Below, piece after piece: positions 37,001 to 48,495 of a DNA stretch of 64,000 bases; the first letter of the stretch is position 1; the number at the start of each line of letters is the position of its first letter. The stretch is taken from assembly GCA_003290165.1 (NCBI GenBank), contig QNQO01000685.1, positions 310,001 to 374,000 on the forward strand, in the 5' to 3' direction. The translations under genes and the position numbers were made by a program. Under the pieces are notes generated by a model. The model had not been told where the DNA came from. It was given only the letters and a program-made list of their open reading frames with translations, and did no database searches. This stretch comes from Berberis thunbergii. Lineage: Eukaryota > Streptophyta > Magnoliopsida > Ranunculales > Berberidaceae.

Positions 37001-40000
37001 TGCCAGAAATTTAGAAAGAAGATTTTGGGTGGTCAGTCAGTTACAAAGGATTGGGAGAATCTATAACCAAATGGTAGGATTAGTAGCAGATCTTTTTTAG
37101 CATTTGGAAAACTGAAAAAGAAGAGGGGCAAAGGAAGAGTTATGAGAGGCCAAAGAAGGTGGATATGATAAGAGACGTGGTGGTGGAACGCTGATGTGCA
37201 ACAAGCATTACGGAAAAGAAAATCCGCTTTAAGGAGTGGCAAAGATATGGATGCCTAGATGCTTATGAGCTATATAAGAAAGGTAATAGGTTGAGTAGTA
37301 AAACAGTAGAGGAAGCTAAAAAGAAAGCATATCGTGATCTGTATAATAGGCTAGGTACACAGAAAGGGGAGAAGGATATCTTCAAGATAACTAAAACGAG
37401 ATAATGAAAAATCAGGGATTTGAACCATGTTAAGTGTGTTAAGCATAAGGATGGAAGAGTTTTAATGCAGGATAAACTATTTTAGATGGATAAAGCTTAC
37501 GAGTCATAAAATGAAGCTTTGGGAAAGGGTCATAGATCAAAGACTTACAAGTTTAACCACTGTTTCGAAAAATCAATTTGGATTTATGTCAGGTAAATCT
37601 ACTACGGAGCTATCTTCTTGTTTAGGAAAATTATAGAAAAATATGAGAGAAACATAAGAGTTTACATATGGTTTTTATTGATTTGACGAAGGCCTACGAT
37701 AGTCCCCAGGGAGTTAATTTGGTGAGTGCTTGAAAGGAAAAAAAAGTCTCTATGTTATGTCGATATCATATGTATTATGAGGTTGTAACAAGTGTTCTAT
37801 GTTAAGTCGATATCATATGCATTAAAGGGTTGTAACAAGTATTTGCTCGGTAGGCAGGATGTCAAGTGAATTCCCACTATCAGTAGGAGTACATCAAGGG
37901 TTACCCTTAAGTCCATATAACTCTTTGCTTTGGTCATGGATGAGTTGACGAAACGTCTTCAAGAAGATGTACCTTGGTGCATGTTGTTTGCAAATGATAT
38001 TGTCTTAATTGATGAGATTACTGAAGTTTTAGGTCGGAAATTAGATAGGTGACGGAAGGCATTAGAAAGTAAGGGTTTTAAAATTAGTCGTTTGAAGACA
38101 GAATATTTAGTGTGCAACTTTGGTTGTGAATCACGAGGGATAAGTAATTCAATTGAAATGGAAGGTCGTGGAGGTTCCAGAGTGAGGTTTTTCGATATCT
38201 AGGATCTATAATTCAAAAGAATGAGGCTATTAGAAAAGATCTAAATTATAGTATCAAAGCTGATTGGACGAAATGAAAAATGACATCAGGAGTATTATGC
38301 GATAGAAGGATGCATGCAAGGTTAAAAGGGAAATGCTATAAGACAATTGTCTGACCAGCCATGCTCTATAGTTCAAAATGTTGGGCTACTACGAGAACAC
38401 ACGCATAGGATGACGGTAGCAAAAATGCGTATATTAAAATGAATGTTTGATAAAACCCACAAGGATAAAATTAGGAATGAAAAAATTAGGAGATGCTTAG
38501 GTGTTGCGCCCATAGAGAACAAAATTTGAGAAAGGCATTTAACGTGGTTTGGTCACGTGCGGAAGAGACCAAACACGGCGTCAATTAAAAAATGTCTAGA
38601 TTGACAAGTTAATGGAAGGTGTAGACAGAGGGGACGACTGTTGAAAACTTTGATGAAGGCGGTAAAAGAAGACATCATTGAGTTTGAATTAGGCAAGGAT
38701 GTGGAAAAACCGCATTGCTTGAAGAACCAAAATACATGTAGCCAACCCTGAGAGTATCAGGCTTTGATAACGATGATGAATCGCCTTTCAAAAAAAACGA
38801 TGATGAATTATAGGTATACATGATGGCGTTGAGCAATCATGTGGATGTTCAGAGACAACACAAGTGCAATGGAGATACATTTTGATTATAACTATAGATA
38901 ATGTAGTGCCCATAATATTTGAAATTCATTACACGTCTTTCTTCTGTATACTATATAAGATTATTTATTATTTCTATAAGCTAGTACAAACTAGCTCCTC
39001 GTTGGCATGTAAGCATGAACTTAGTGATGTTTTCGTTTGTTGTTGACCTACAACTTTGATGAGTCTATTTAATTATGTCTACTTTCTATGTATTTGTCCA
39101 TTTTTTCATGGTTAAAATTATTCATTTATTTTTTAAAATATAAATTCTTTAAAAGATCAATTAATAGTGGAAGTTATGCAAAACATATTTAACTAAGATA
39201 GCCCAAATGACCTGAATAAATCCCGGGTAACCCACATCTTAAAAATTGCAAACTGGTTGGGATTAGGTTATTAAGATTTGCAGATCCTATTCGAATCTAC
39301 GAAAACAATACACTCGAGTCAAGCATTAAGGTTGGGGCACCAATTCCAAGTCTGCCAGAGCTCCAGACCCTCCATGATAGCCTGGCATTACCCATTTTGA
39401 TGATAAACTTCTTTTGAAAGAAACTTGACACTACCGAGGCCATAGATCAATGAAGTAGTAGATGTTGACAAGCATTCGTCAAAAGTGTCACACCCCACAC
39501 AAGCCCCTTCAATGTCTATTCATCTTTTCTAAGCACATTTCTACTAGGAAGGTGATCCCACACACATTGCCACTAAAACAAGTATATCACAGGGCTAGGG
39601 GGATAAACTTTTTTCCAAACAATGTTTTAAAGAAAGTTTGGGGAGTGGAGATACCCTCCATCAGATTTAGCAGTAAAATCTCCTTTTTCATCCCACTTCC
39701 ACTCCAACTCATCATACTCCAGTAACGTCACCCTTTCAAGAATCTCATCACTGGATCCAAAATCTCTATATACTTTTTTTCTGTCAGTAAAATTAGATGT
39801 TTGTATTTGTATTAAACAGAAAAATCTATATGGGCAGGTAAGAGAAAAACTTTGCCTAAAGGCTACAAACGTGTGAACAATGTCACCCCAGAAGAGAAAG
39901 AATGTCCAAAATACAACCCAAGTTACACCCCAAAGACAAAGTGATTTTTACATTTTCCTCTCCCTCCAAAGAAAGCATGAGGGATTCTCTCCAAAGCCAA

Positions 40001-43000
40001 ACATTTACATTACCTAAAGGTTGTCAAGAAGTTTGCAAGCATTCCTAAATATTTTGTTCTTCCTCTCCCTCCAAATGGTCCAAGAGAAAACACAAGGGAT
40101 CTCTCCAAAGCCAACCCCAGTATGGTTGAGTTGTGGTGAGGATGCTTGGAGGATGTTCATATCTGCCCAATGAAGGAAAGAAGGCGTGTTGAGGCTGAGA
40201 AACACTTTCAGAGGAACAATGTCACCATCACTCCCATCCTCCCTACAGTCTTTCCCCTTTTCCCTTTTAAGAAGTGGGTGCGGGAAAGATTAGTTCATGC
40301 AGTGGTCTGGGTTGTACGGAGAGAAAGGAGTAGTAGAATATTTAGAGATATCAAAATTGAAGTAGATAACTTACTGACTGATGTTAAGGTAACTTTATGG
40401 CTTTGGGCTTGTAATTGGGATGGATTCAGGAGGTGCAGGTGCACTGAGATTGTACAGTGCTAACTTGATACAAGATATAGTTGTATACGTTTTGTATTGA
40501 TTAGTACTTTGCACTAATTTTTTGGCTCACTGTATTTAAATTAATACAATACAATATATTGTTTTACTAAACAAAAATAAATAAAGTTGTTGAACTAAGG
40601 GGCAGGAGAGGTTATCTACTGATTTTGAAGCTTGATCACATAGAACACAAACACAATGGTTGGGGATGGTGAGACCTCTCTTCACAATATTATTAACATG
40701 CATGATTGTTCAGCAACTGGGGCTTGGGGCTTGACTGATACTTAGAGCAAGGATGCACAGATACAGGAATAAGACATGGACACGACATGCCGACTCGAAA
40801 ATTTTTCAAAACTAGAACTCAACGACACGCGGACACGTCATATCCATTGTAGTTAAGGCATTGAGGGGAGGGAGACGGGCCGGAAAACGCCTGAGGCATG
40901 AGACGAGGCGGATGCCTAAGTAAAGCTAGGAGATCTTAACAATTTTTAAAGATTTTTTAATAATAAATTGAAACATATCAGTATACATCATTTTTTAAAA
41001 GTTTTTTTATAATAAATATATACAAAAAGTGACCGAACCACCTATAACTGAAATGGAAATTTAATAAAGTTGATAGCATAGTGAAAAGATGCACTACATA
41101 AGTGTCAAGTAACTTGCAAACATCCACTAAATTATTAAAAATCAATAATCTTGAAAAAAATAGAAACTTGATAATATTGAGCTAGGTCAAATTAAGGTAT
41201 GAATAATCAACAATCAATAATCACTAAACTACGCTATGAAAAATCAAGATTGATGTTGATCACAGATTGATCAAAACATTATATGTTTTTTTCAAAAAAA
41301 ATGTGACAAATTCATCAGAACTTTAAAATGTTTTATCTTGTTTTTATAAAATTTATCAACTATTACACCTAGAAACATAAAACCCTATTATAGAGTGGGT
41401 TGCAACCTCTTTTTGCTGCAATTGGGATCTAAATGAGTTGTAATTGGGTTGACTACAACCATTTTTGGGTTGAGGTAGCTGAGGCAGGGCGAGGCAGTCC
41501 GAGCCAGACGCCTCATTTCACCGCACTATATTGCCTCACTTTGAGGCAGAATTCCGTAAAAACGCCTTGTGGCGCGCCTAGGTGGTCGCCTTGACTACAC
41601 TGGTCATATTTTTTTTATTTTTATCTATAATAAGTCATATGATCATAAACAATAATCTAATAAAGAAAGAATTCAAGTAAAACAAAAACAAGGAGTGTGA
41701 AAATGAAAATGAAGCACAAATTGTGTTGGAAAAGAAAAAACATAGAGCAGATGTAAAAGGTGGAGAAGAAGATGACACTTTGTTGCAACAAAAAAACAAA
41801 AAAAGATTAAAAATTAACAAAGGAAAGAAGAAGAATCATAGAGTACCTCTATGCTTCATTGTCTTCTTAATCTTGCATTGCAATTGAAAAAAAAATTATT
41901 ACTTTAGATAGATTAACAACCTTAAAATTAGGTGATTATATGTGCTCACCTAAAAGTAAAAATAAATAAAGTTGATTGCCGAGTCTTAATTGTGTTGTAA
42001 CCAAGTTTTGGGTGTGTTTGTGACGTGTCCAACATGTTGACTACACTAACCGGATGTCTGATACCTGCTGACACATTGACTATGTATTCGACGCGCGTCG
42101 GAGGCGTGGCAGTAAGTGTCAGTGTGGGATATGTGTCAGACACGGGTCACGAGTATGACAAGTTTTTCGAAGAGTTTGTGTTTCCTTACATATGAGCAAT
42201 AATATGTCTCCAAACTCTCCATAGTAATGACGTTCAACTCCAAACCTCCAAATACACTTAACTAGCAGGGCCTTATTGAATTCCATGAGTCTTCTGATTC
42301 CAAGTCCTCCAAGGGTTTTTGGTTGACAAACTCATCGTTGACAAACTCTCTTCTGATGAGGAGGTGGAATTTCTTAGATTGAGTTGAAGATCCCCAAAGG
42401 AAATTGCTTATGATTTTCTCATAAGTATGGTGTTGCCCCTTTGGAGGAATTTTTTATTATCTATTTACCTCTCCAATTGTATCCCAAAAGAACCCAAATA
42501 ATGGATAGCAGAGACCCACCTGCAAACAAAAATGTTCCGGCCTCATTAGTAATGGCTCCCTCACCAACACCTTCTTCTAACTTTTCTAAAGAATTGCTTT
42601 GATCCATGAGACATATTCGAACAATTTGAGGAGAAATTTAAGGTTTCACTTGATAGGGATAATTGTCAAAGAAAATTGTGTTATCCGATGAGATGACATA
42701 CTTATGGTATCTTCATAACTTTGAGCCTGTCAAGAGATTGAAATCATAAGCTCTCCCCACCGACCAAAGAGCCTCTCCACAACAGAAAAAATGGAGACAA
42801 AATCACAGTTAAAGGTGGGGGGAAAGTCAGATATTGGATAGGAGCCACAATGAATCTTATATATTCTCATAGTAAGGAGACCTTTTCAAATAAAACCCCA
42901 CACCCAAAAGTCCAAACCCACTTGGATGTTTAAATTGGGAAGATTATAGATATTGCAGTAATGCCAAAGAATTTCACACTTTCACCCCTATCCAAACACA

Positions 43001-43834
43001 GGGCTTTGCTCAACATCAGGTTGTGGAAATGTTTGATCCTTCAACCACTAGGATTTAGCTTAGACTAATCCTGCACCATAACCTGCCTGAGTTACAATTC
43101 TAAGTTCTCTGCACAGAGAGTGTGTGAGTAATTTTTCAGTAGTAGAAACAAATAACTGAAACAAATAACAACCTCAGTGCTTTGTTGGTGGGTCGGTTCC
43201 CATATTAAAAAATTATGCAGTCCTGATGTATTTTATCTTTAGTGCCAAATCTTTACTTTTCAATTATATCGCTGAATATGGCTTCCATTGAGCACAACAC
43301 CTCAAGTAACTGATTCACTAGTGAGCATTCTATAGATATTCCAAACCATGAAACATTACACTCTCAATCCTAAAAGATTCAAAATTCAACATGAGTTCCA
43401 CAAGAATATATCAGAACAAGACATATAAGTAACACTCAACATCCGAATCAAGGCTACACACAGTCTATATGATTAACTCAAAGTGCAAAGTTTATTTTCA
43501 ATGCCCAGATCATTGATCATAATGCTTTATAGGCATAGCAATTTCAATAGTGAAATTTGTTTTTATCTTTTGTTCGACATTGAAGAGTTACAAACCCTTG
43601 TCAATGAAGACTATGATCTAAAACTAAGAACACAAACGGGAATGATTTACACGTAATTTCTTGCAATTGTGAAATTCGTAATATATGAACATAAAAAGAG
43701 GTACCGATAGTCGGCGAAAGATCGTCGAAAGAATTGGAGGTGAAGCTCAGAAGCAAGCTACTCTTCCCAACACCAGAGTCCCCAATTAACAGCAACTTGA
43801 ACAAATAATCAAACTCCGGTTGACTCGAATCCAT
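28047..43834 (-). CDS. RABC1: RABC1-type small GTPase (Rab18 class)
   Basis: Coding exons are complement(join(28047..28154, 28265..28393, 28614..28735, 31583..31648, 31967..32035, 43705..43834)), 207 aa, all GT-AG with matching phases. An upstream in-frame TTG was rejected; ATG at 43834 gives MDSSQPEFDYLFKLLLIGDS. GTP-binding motifs: GDSGVGKS (18-25), switch I with Thr42, WDTAGQE (64-70), NKVD (125-128), ECSAK (153-157). The protein ends in -GCC, a di-cysteine geranylgeranylation signal for membrane attachment. Plant RABC1/Rab18 GTPases act on the cytosolic face of membranes and are linked to lipid-droplet and ER functions. The first coding intron is 11,669 bp and intron 3 is 2,847 bp; both hold transposon debris, yet every exon and splice site is intact. 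A probable 5' UTR intron is described separately. Confidence 0.95.
29268..30243. mobile_element. Long inverted repeats (about 130 bp arms) in RABC1 intron 3
   Basis: The left arm (29268-29399, starting CAAACATTTATGACAAA) and right arm (about 30100-30243, ending with its reverse complement) match at roughly four bases in five through words such as CATATAATCCAACGG and TTGTCACYTAATAAYTAACTAATGG. This looks like a MULE-type non-autonomous element with long TIRs, or two MITE copies in opposite orientation. No flanking duplication was found. The interior is AT-rich and non-coding. Confidence 0.5.
30266..30765 (+). mobile_element. L1-type LINE 3' fragment (zf-RVT end) in RABC1 intron 3
   Basis: Plus-strand reading gives CVLCETDQESIDHMFLH, the Cys-rich zf-RVT motif near the C-terminus of plant L1 reverse transcriptases. 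Further on, with stops and shifts, comes KWVVWKERNNKI, the final conserved word of those proteins. It closes with an A-rich tail at about 30745-30755. It is a 5'-truncated, dead copy lying antisense to RABC1. Confidence 0.65.
32370..32963. mobile_element. Candidate TIR element with pyrimidine-rich interior, RABC1 intron 1
   Basis: GTAATAATGTGAA (about 32369-32381) recurs as its reverse complement TTCACATTATTAC (about 32951-32963). The interior is strongly C/T-rich and opens long Ser/Pro-rich frames on the plus strand that look compositional rather than genic. No convincing target-site duplication was seen, so the boundaries are provisional. Confidence 0.4.
33165..36100 (-). mobile_element. 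Probable old LINE-derived sequence, minus strand
   Basis: Read on the minus strand, the segment ends with AATTTTAAGCTTTGTCAAAA followed by an A run (T run at 33177-33185), typical of a LINE 3' tail. The upstream 2.9 kb is less AT-rich than the flanks and has broken coding-like stretches, including an aromatic-rich word near 35060-35110. No family domain could be named with confidence. A C run at 34315-34330 interrupts it. Confidence 0.35.
36120..38790 (+). mobile_element. RTE-type LINE (endonuclease-reverse transcriptase), decayed, in RABC1 intron 1
   Basis: The plus-strand translation follows the order of an RTE-clade LINE. Endonuclease first: RLAS-stop-NVGTLTDKSIELVD, NIACLQET, VISAYAPQVGLDEETK, DLNGHVS, SILDFALAKDLGIVNT. 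Reverse transcriptase second: VFIDLTKAYD, LSPY/LFALVMDELTKRLQ and LFANDIVLIDE, where the FADD-type active site reads FAND. Third is the RTE C-terminal block: KIRRCLGVAPIE, LTWFGHVRKRPNTA, KTLMKAVKEDI. At least eight stops or frameshifts are visible. A local 53-bp duplication lies at about 37745-37850. The 3' end has GATAACGATGATGAAT-type short repeats, as RTE elements often do. It is antisense to RABC1. Confidence 0.85.
39760..40205 (-). mobile_element. L1-type LINE C-terminal fragment, minus strand
   Basis: Minus-strand reading from about 40205 downward gives GFGEIPCVFSWTIWRERKNK, then IFRNACKLLDNL and a stop. This is the conserved tail of plant L1 reverse transcriptases (W-x-WRERN-x-RIF). 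The segment to 39760 would be its 3' UTR. It is truncated and probably dead. It may be part of the same element as the RT fragment at 42180-42600, separated by later insertions. Confidence 0.6.
40206..40590 (+). mobile_element. L1-type LINE 3' end, plus strand
   Basis: Plus-strand translation gives LVHAVVWVVRRERSSRIFRD, then IEVDNLLTDVKVTLWLWACN and a stop at 40460-40462. This is again the C-terminal tail of a plant L1 ORF2. The 3' UTR runs to an A-rich end at about 40572-40590. It abuts a fragment of the same type in the opposite orientation, so two separate 5'-truncated insertions or an inversion are needed. Confidence 0.6.
40844..41603. mobile_element. 760-bp TIR element with TCATAT flanks
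   Basis: Termini CCATTGTAGTTAAGGC (40844-40859) and GCCTTGACTACACTGG (41588-41603) are inverted repeats with two differences, and TCATAT flanks both sides (40838-40843 and 41604-41609). The terminal 80 bases are G+C-rich (GAGGC, GGCG words) and the centre AT-rich. It appears inserted in an older repeat whose GACACG-rich ends lie at 40770-40837 and 42020-42150. It is non-coding. Confidence 0.65.
42180..42600 (-). mobile_element. L1-type reverse transcriptase fragment, minus strand
   Basis: Minus-strand words NFLWGSSTQSKKFHL, then KPLGGLGIRRLMEFNKALLV and KCIWRFGVER match the region after the RT domain of plant L1 elements (xGGLGVRxLxxFNxALLxKWxWRF). Frameshifts are present. Together with 39760-40205 it may be the remains of one LINE split by the TIR element at 40844. 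Confidence 0.6.
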
Positions 43835-43856
43835 CAAATTCAGACCTCAATCGACA

Positions 43857-44006
43857 CTGAAACACCAAAACAAACAAAACCCACTTATTAGAAATTTCAT
43901 CAAACGTATGGAGTGCAAGCACGCCCTAGAAGAAAATGGTAATCGTTCTTTCTTTATACAGATATCAAACTGATAAGAGAGAGAGGGAGGGAGAAAACCT
44001 AGATAC
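43857..44006 (-). other. Probable 5' UTR intron of RABC1
   Basis: Reading towards the start codon on the minus strand, CTCTCAG/GTATCTAGG gives a donor (exon ends at 44007) and TTTGGTGTTTCAG/TGTCG an acceptor (exon resumes at 43856), 22 bases before the ATG. The CT-rich sequence from 44007 to about 44160 would be the non-coding first exon. This is inferred from splice consensus only. Confidence 0.6.
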
Positions 44007-44274
44007 CTGAGAGGGAGATTTGGGGAATTGAATGTGAAAGAGAGGAAGTGAGATCTCAAGTTGTGTGGTTGAAGAGAGACCGACACAAGTGTGGAAGGTT
44101 GGAATTGTTGAAGAAAACAGAGAGAGGTTGCTGAGAGAGGAAGAAAGCTTTTTCGGTAAATTGAAGAATAATGGGCCTTCCACAGACCACAATTTTTTCA
44201 CACTGGGCCCATGCGCTAGGTAATGTAGGATTTGCACGTGCAGTGCACGGGATGATTCTTCCATGGGCAACCAA

Positions 44275-45185
44275 TTGATGTGTGTGGTTCCCTAGAACAT
44301 TTGTTTTCCATGAATGGAAAGCAAAAGTTCACCAATTGTACCTCAGTCATACATTCACTCTCTTTATCAGGAGGTCTCAAGTTCGAGACTCACCATTATA
44401 TTGTGAGGCAAGTCTTCATCTAAGGTGGAGACAATTGACTGGAGCAAAAGCAAATCAAATTAATAATAATGGAATCCTTGGAGGATCCAAGTAAATTTTT
44501 TGAAATAAATTGTTGTAAATATTGATAACTCTCAGATGGAGTATTAGAACGGAAAGATCTTGAATCAGAATGAAATTTGGAATGGGTACACTTGATGATC
44601 TGAATCACTTGAAAAATAAACGTATTTACAAAGGATAGGTCGATTCACTTGAAGAGAACTATTTTTATGATTGGACCCTAATCATGTCGTGCATGATATG
44701 AATAGGCTTTGTAAAATCCAGTAGAATAAGTGATGTGGCATGATCCAGATTATGCTATCCCTATTCTACTTATCATTCGTGGGTGCGGCTAACTCCCCGT
44801 GGGGTAACTATAAGATTTTTCGAGGTAAAATAGCATTTGGCCAGTTAGAAACAAAAATAAATAAGAACATAGTCCCAATAAAGGGCACCTAAGGACCATA
44901 TTCTTCTCCAATTTGAGTTTTACTCAAGTCCTGTAGATAAATGCATTTTGAAAATATGTCTTAATAACCAGTGGTTAACAATAGCATGGATGGGTGGTTT
45001 CGCTAGAATAGGCAATAATGAAATAATAGTTTAGTAAATGATGCGGAAAAGCATACATAACTCTATCTAAGAAAAGATTTCAATTTTGATACTTACAAAT
45101 AAATGCTCAATACCCAAGTATTCTTACAAATTTGATTATGATCAAGTGTTTTTTGGGTCGTCCCACGCCTTGCTATTGGCGTTTA
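44275..45185. other. Intergenic, upstream of RABC1
   Basis: About 0.9 kb upstream of the RABC1 leader. A short stretch with a tRNA B-box-like word (CAAGTTCGAGACTC near 44378) may be a SINE remnant, but no A box or flanking duplication was convincing. Otherwise nothing was recognised. Confidence 0.4.
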
Positions 45186-45189
45186 TCCC

Positions 45190-45533
45190 TGCGGGTGCTA
45201 TAGAGAAACTGGTTGCAAAAGAGGGTAAATCGGCCACATTAAAATTACCATATGGGGAGGTCTCAATCATTTCGTGGGCCTCGGCGTGGCTGAACCATCT
45301 ATAGTGAGGGGGGAATGAACAGGGAAGAAGCTTAGATAAGAGAAAATGTTCTCGCATCGCTTTTTTTGTAGAAAGCTTGACCAACGATAAAAAGTGTTTG
45401 GCAAAGCCAAAAACAGGTTGACGAACTTCATTCGTCAAGCGAATGATCTTTGCTTCGTGGGAACAACAAAAAACCACCATCTCACTCTTTCCTTTCTTTG
45501 TTGCTACCTTTTTCTTTCCAAGGGATGGGGTTG
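45190..45533 (+). pseudogene. Organelle DNA mosaic: chloroplast rpl2 fragment joined to mitochondrial rps3 fragment
   Basis: 45190-45262 translates as [20 protein letters not shown] plus YGEV, the core of plastid ribosomal protein L2. From 45264 the frame and identity change to mitochondrial ribosomal protein S3: [12 protein letters not shown], then with shifts [20 protein letters not shown] and TTISLFPFFVATFFFPRDGV. The join lies at GGGGAGGTCTC/AATCATTTCG. Neither gene is complete and both contain substitutions and shifts, so this is transferred, decaying nuclear-organelle DNA. The sequence on either side may also be organellar, but I could not name it. Confidence 0.8.
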
Positions 45534-46136
45534 AATTTTTTTTTTACAATTCCAAAATATCGTAATCTTTTTTACTACTACTCTAGATCATATATATTAT
45601 ATTTGTATCTATTTTCTGTCTCAAAATAGTTTATTCGAACGATCCATACCTAGGTTCTTTTCTCCATTGGAAGTTGGAACAATATGGCCACGATGCTCAT
45701 TACTAAACTTGTTGAAGAGATGAAATATAACCAAGGTATATCTTTTTTATCAGAGGTTGAATCGATCATCAGAAGAAGAATTAGGCAAAAAATATTAGGA
45801 TAACCCTATCTTTAGACATAAATAGGCGTGTGAGCTTTTTGTACGTCATATGCCTACTTTTTTATTAACATAATGACATCGAGCCCTTATTACAGCGGAT
45901 GCTACTGAATCAACTGTTTTTTTTTTTTTTGTACCAACTATTAAGAGTTGAAGGGAAATATCCAAACACATGTCTTATTCTTTTCAATAATCCATATTTG
46001 TAGCTATGGAATACTATAGTTTCTCTCCCCAATGATAGACTGATGATTGATTACAAATATCTATGATTCACCTTCTCTATAAAGGGCTAGGAAGACCTTG
46101 CTTACGTATCATTAGGAAGTGACCCTATACATGTGT
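45534..46136. other. Intergenic, possibly more organelle-derived DNA
   Basis: Sequence such as 45960-46110 has the composition and wording of plastid intergenic DNA, and 45600-45760 contains a coding-like plus-strand stretch, but neither could be matched to a named organelle gene by eye. Confidence 0.3.
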
Positions 46137-46390
46137 CATAAATCTTTACAAAATGTGACATTGAATCTATAAAAATTTGAACGTCATAAATTTTCAATCT
46201 AGTAAATGAGTCATAGATTTATACACCAGATGAATCAATGATTTAGATTTACCAGAACTTGTATCATAATTCTTTACTGAATGTGACATTGGATCTATAC
46301 AATTTTTGAACGTCATAAATTTTCGATCTAATAAATGAATCATAGATTTATACACTAGACGAATCAGTGATTTTGATTTACCAGAACTTG
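46137..46390. repeat. Tandem duplication, about 126-bp unit x2
   Basis: The block running from TCATAAATCTTTAC through GAACGTCATAAATTTTC to TTTACCAGAACTTGT is repeated once in direct orientation, with about one mismatch in twelve. It is non-coding. Confidence 0.85.
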
Positions 46391-47089
46391 TTTGAAATAA
46401 GTACCAATACGCAATGGGGGGATTAGTCCCATTTTCTATGGGCAAATGCATAGAAAGGTGTTTGTCGTTTGAACAGCTCGACCAAGTCATAAAACTTTTG
46501 CTTTATGCATTGGGAAGGTTTATGCTTCGTAAAAATCATCTCAATGTTATCTGACTCATGAGGACCATTGACAATGGACAAGATAATGAAGTCAACAAAT
46601 GAAGACTTAAGACTAGCCAAAAAAGCTTATAGATGGTCAAAATTCAATGGATATTCTCTTTGGGATACATCTTGAGACATGCCCATGTAGTGTGTAAAAT
46701 GGTATGGAGGATATGGATTTTAATAAATATCCAAACCGAAAAATGGTTCAAATATGAATCGATTGTAAGTGATTTAGTATCCAAATATCCCACATTTTTC
46801 AAAATCATCTTCCATTTTTATTTATATAAATGCCATAAATATTGTCAAAACATAGCAAAATCATTATAGCTATCTGTATTTCAATTGACTAAAAAAAACC
46901 AAATCCAGTCGGAATATAGTAATTCAGATCTATACTTGTCTGAAACGGTTATCTGTTTTGTTGATGGATTCAGATATGATATGAAAATTTAACATTCAAT
47001 TTGATTCGGATCTGGGTGCAGTAATTAGGATCCTAATACGATTTTATGTGTATCCGTACCATATTCGACCCATTGTATACCTTATGCCT

Positions 47090-48495
47090 ATGTACTAAAA
47101 GGAGATATCCATGTCAAATACAAGGACATGTGACAAAAGGAAAAAAGTTTCTTTTTTTTTAAAAATTGTCCGAGGCAAGCAAAATCGACTTCACCCGCTG
47201 AGAAGTCAACTTTAGCAGGTGATCGTTCTGAAAAAGCAAATAGTAGTTTAGAAGTAGTTGTTCTAAAAAGCAATTGATGATGCAAGCAAAGTCAACTTCA
47301 CCATATCCAACTGAGCCTATAAATAAGGCTCAAGACTATTACTTGGTTATATCTCTCATGCTCTAGAATTTGTGAAGTCATCTTTCTATCCCCTATTTGG
47401 GCTTCCCTTTAAGAGACTCGTTCACCCACTTAAAACTCATAACCCTTGTGAGGGATCCATGGTGTTTTTAGGAAGAAATTATTCATCTCTTCATGAACTA
47501 TTTGGTTATCTAAAGAAAAGAGTGAATAAAAGAGTTGAAGGCAACTTTGTATTAGTATATGCCTATTTTGGAGAGTCGTTTGAGTCTTTAACCACTTCAT
47601 TTCACCATTGAGTGAAACTTCCATTTTTTTTTTGAGTAAGGGAATAAATGTAAAAGAACTTTTAAGTTTCTTTATCCGACAATTTAGTGTCATTAAAAGA
47701 GATAAATCCCTTGAGTGTTAGCCTTGCCTAAACTCACATTTACCCCGTGTGGGTTCTTGAATATGTGGAGTGATTGTTACGAGTATCACCTTGGTAATGC
47801 CAAACAGGTGATAAGCCTTGGTTGTGTCACATTTCATGATGGTGTGATCCTTGGTTATTTGGTAAGTCTCACGAAGCATAAACAGAAGTCCAAGTTGTAT
47901 ATCCAGAATCCCAAGCACAGGTCCGTAAGACTTGGCTGTGGTGCATCCTATTGGTGATCACACAGTGTTTATAAGACTCGTGGGGCGGAGCACTTGGTTT
48001 ATGTCGGTAAGTCTCATAAAAGCGCAACGACTAGAACTTGTAAGGTTGTGGAATGTTTATTGATAATGGACATTTTTTTTTATCAAATAGTAAAAACTTG
48101 AGGCTTGCGAACCTTTCCACTGAGAAAGTAACTGGTCGAAGCCAATCAAACTCTGGCTTAGGTGAACCTCTTTATATTGATGTCCTTGTCTGGTTTGTTT
48201 TCTTTTCCCTATGACTTTATTTACTTCTCATTGCATGCTTAGTTAAGTTGTATTTACTTTCCATAGCTTATATTATTTATATGTTACGACTTTCGCATGG
48301 GGGTTTTGCAAAAGGTTTATCATTTGGTGTTCACTTTCATGTGAACCAATTAAACTTGTGGTGTTGACTTGACTCAAGTCACATCATAAGTCTTCGATAA
48401 TATAGGAGAAGAACTTTGAAGTCGAATACTTCCGATTGTTTTTCAAAACAAATTTGATTTTCAAAAAGTCACTAATCACCCCCTCTAGCCAATCT
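47090..48495 (+). mobile_element. Probable LTR (Copia/SIRE-like), solo or truncated
   Basis: A TATA-type box CTATAAATAAGG at 47317 lies in a short-promoter context. It is followed by 1.1 kb of non-coding sequence ending in TCACTAATCACCCCCTCTAG, a phrase resembling the 3' end of many plant Copia LTRs just before the primer-binding site. Stretches like CTTGCGAACCTTTCC...CTTAGGTGAACC also resemble SIRE/Copia LTR text. No polyprotein, primer-binding site or partner LTR was found in the window, so this would be a solo LTR or fragment. The left boundary is a guess. Confidence 0.35.

Noticed and set aside
43835..43837. Extra first codon on RABC1
   Set aside because: It is TTG; the ATG at 43834 is the real start.
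44282..44494. SINE or small gene upstream of RABC1
   Set aside because: Only a B-box-like word is present; no A box, tail or duplication was convincing.
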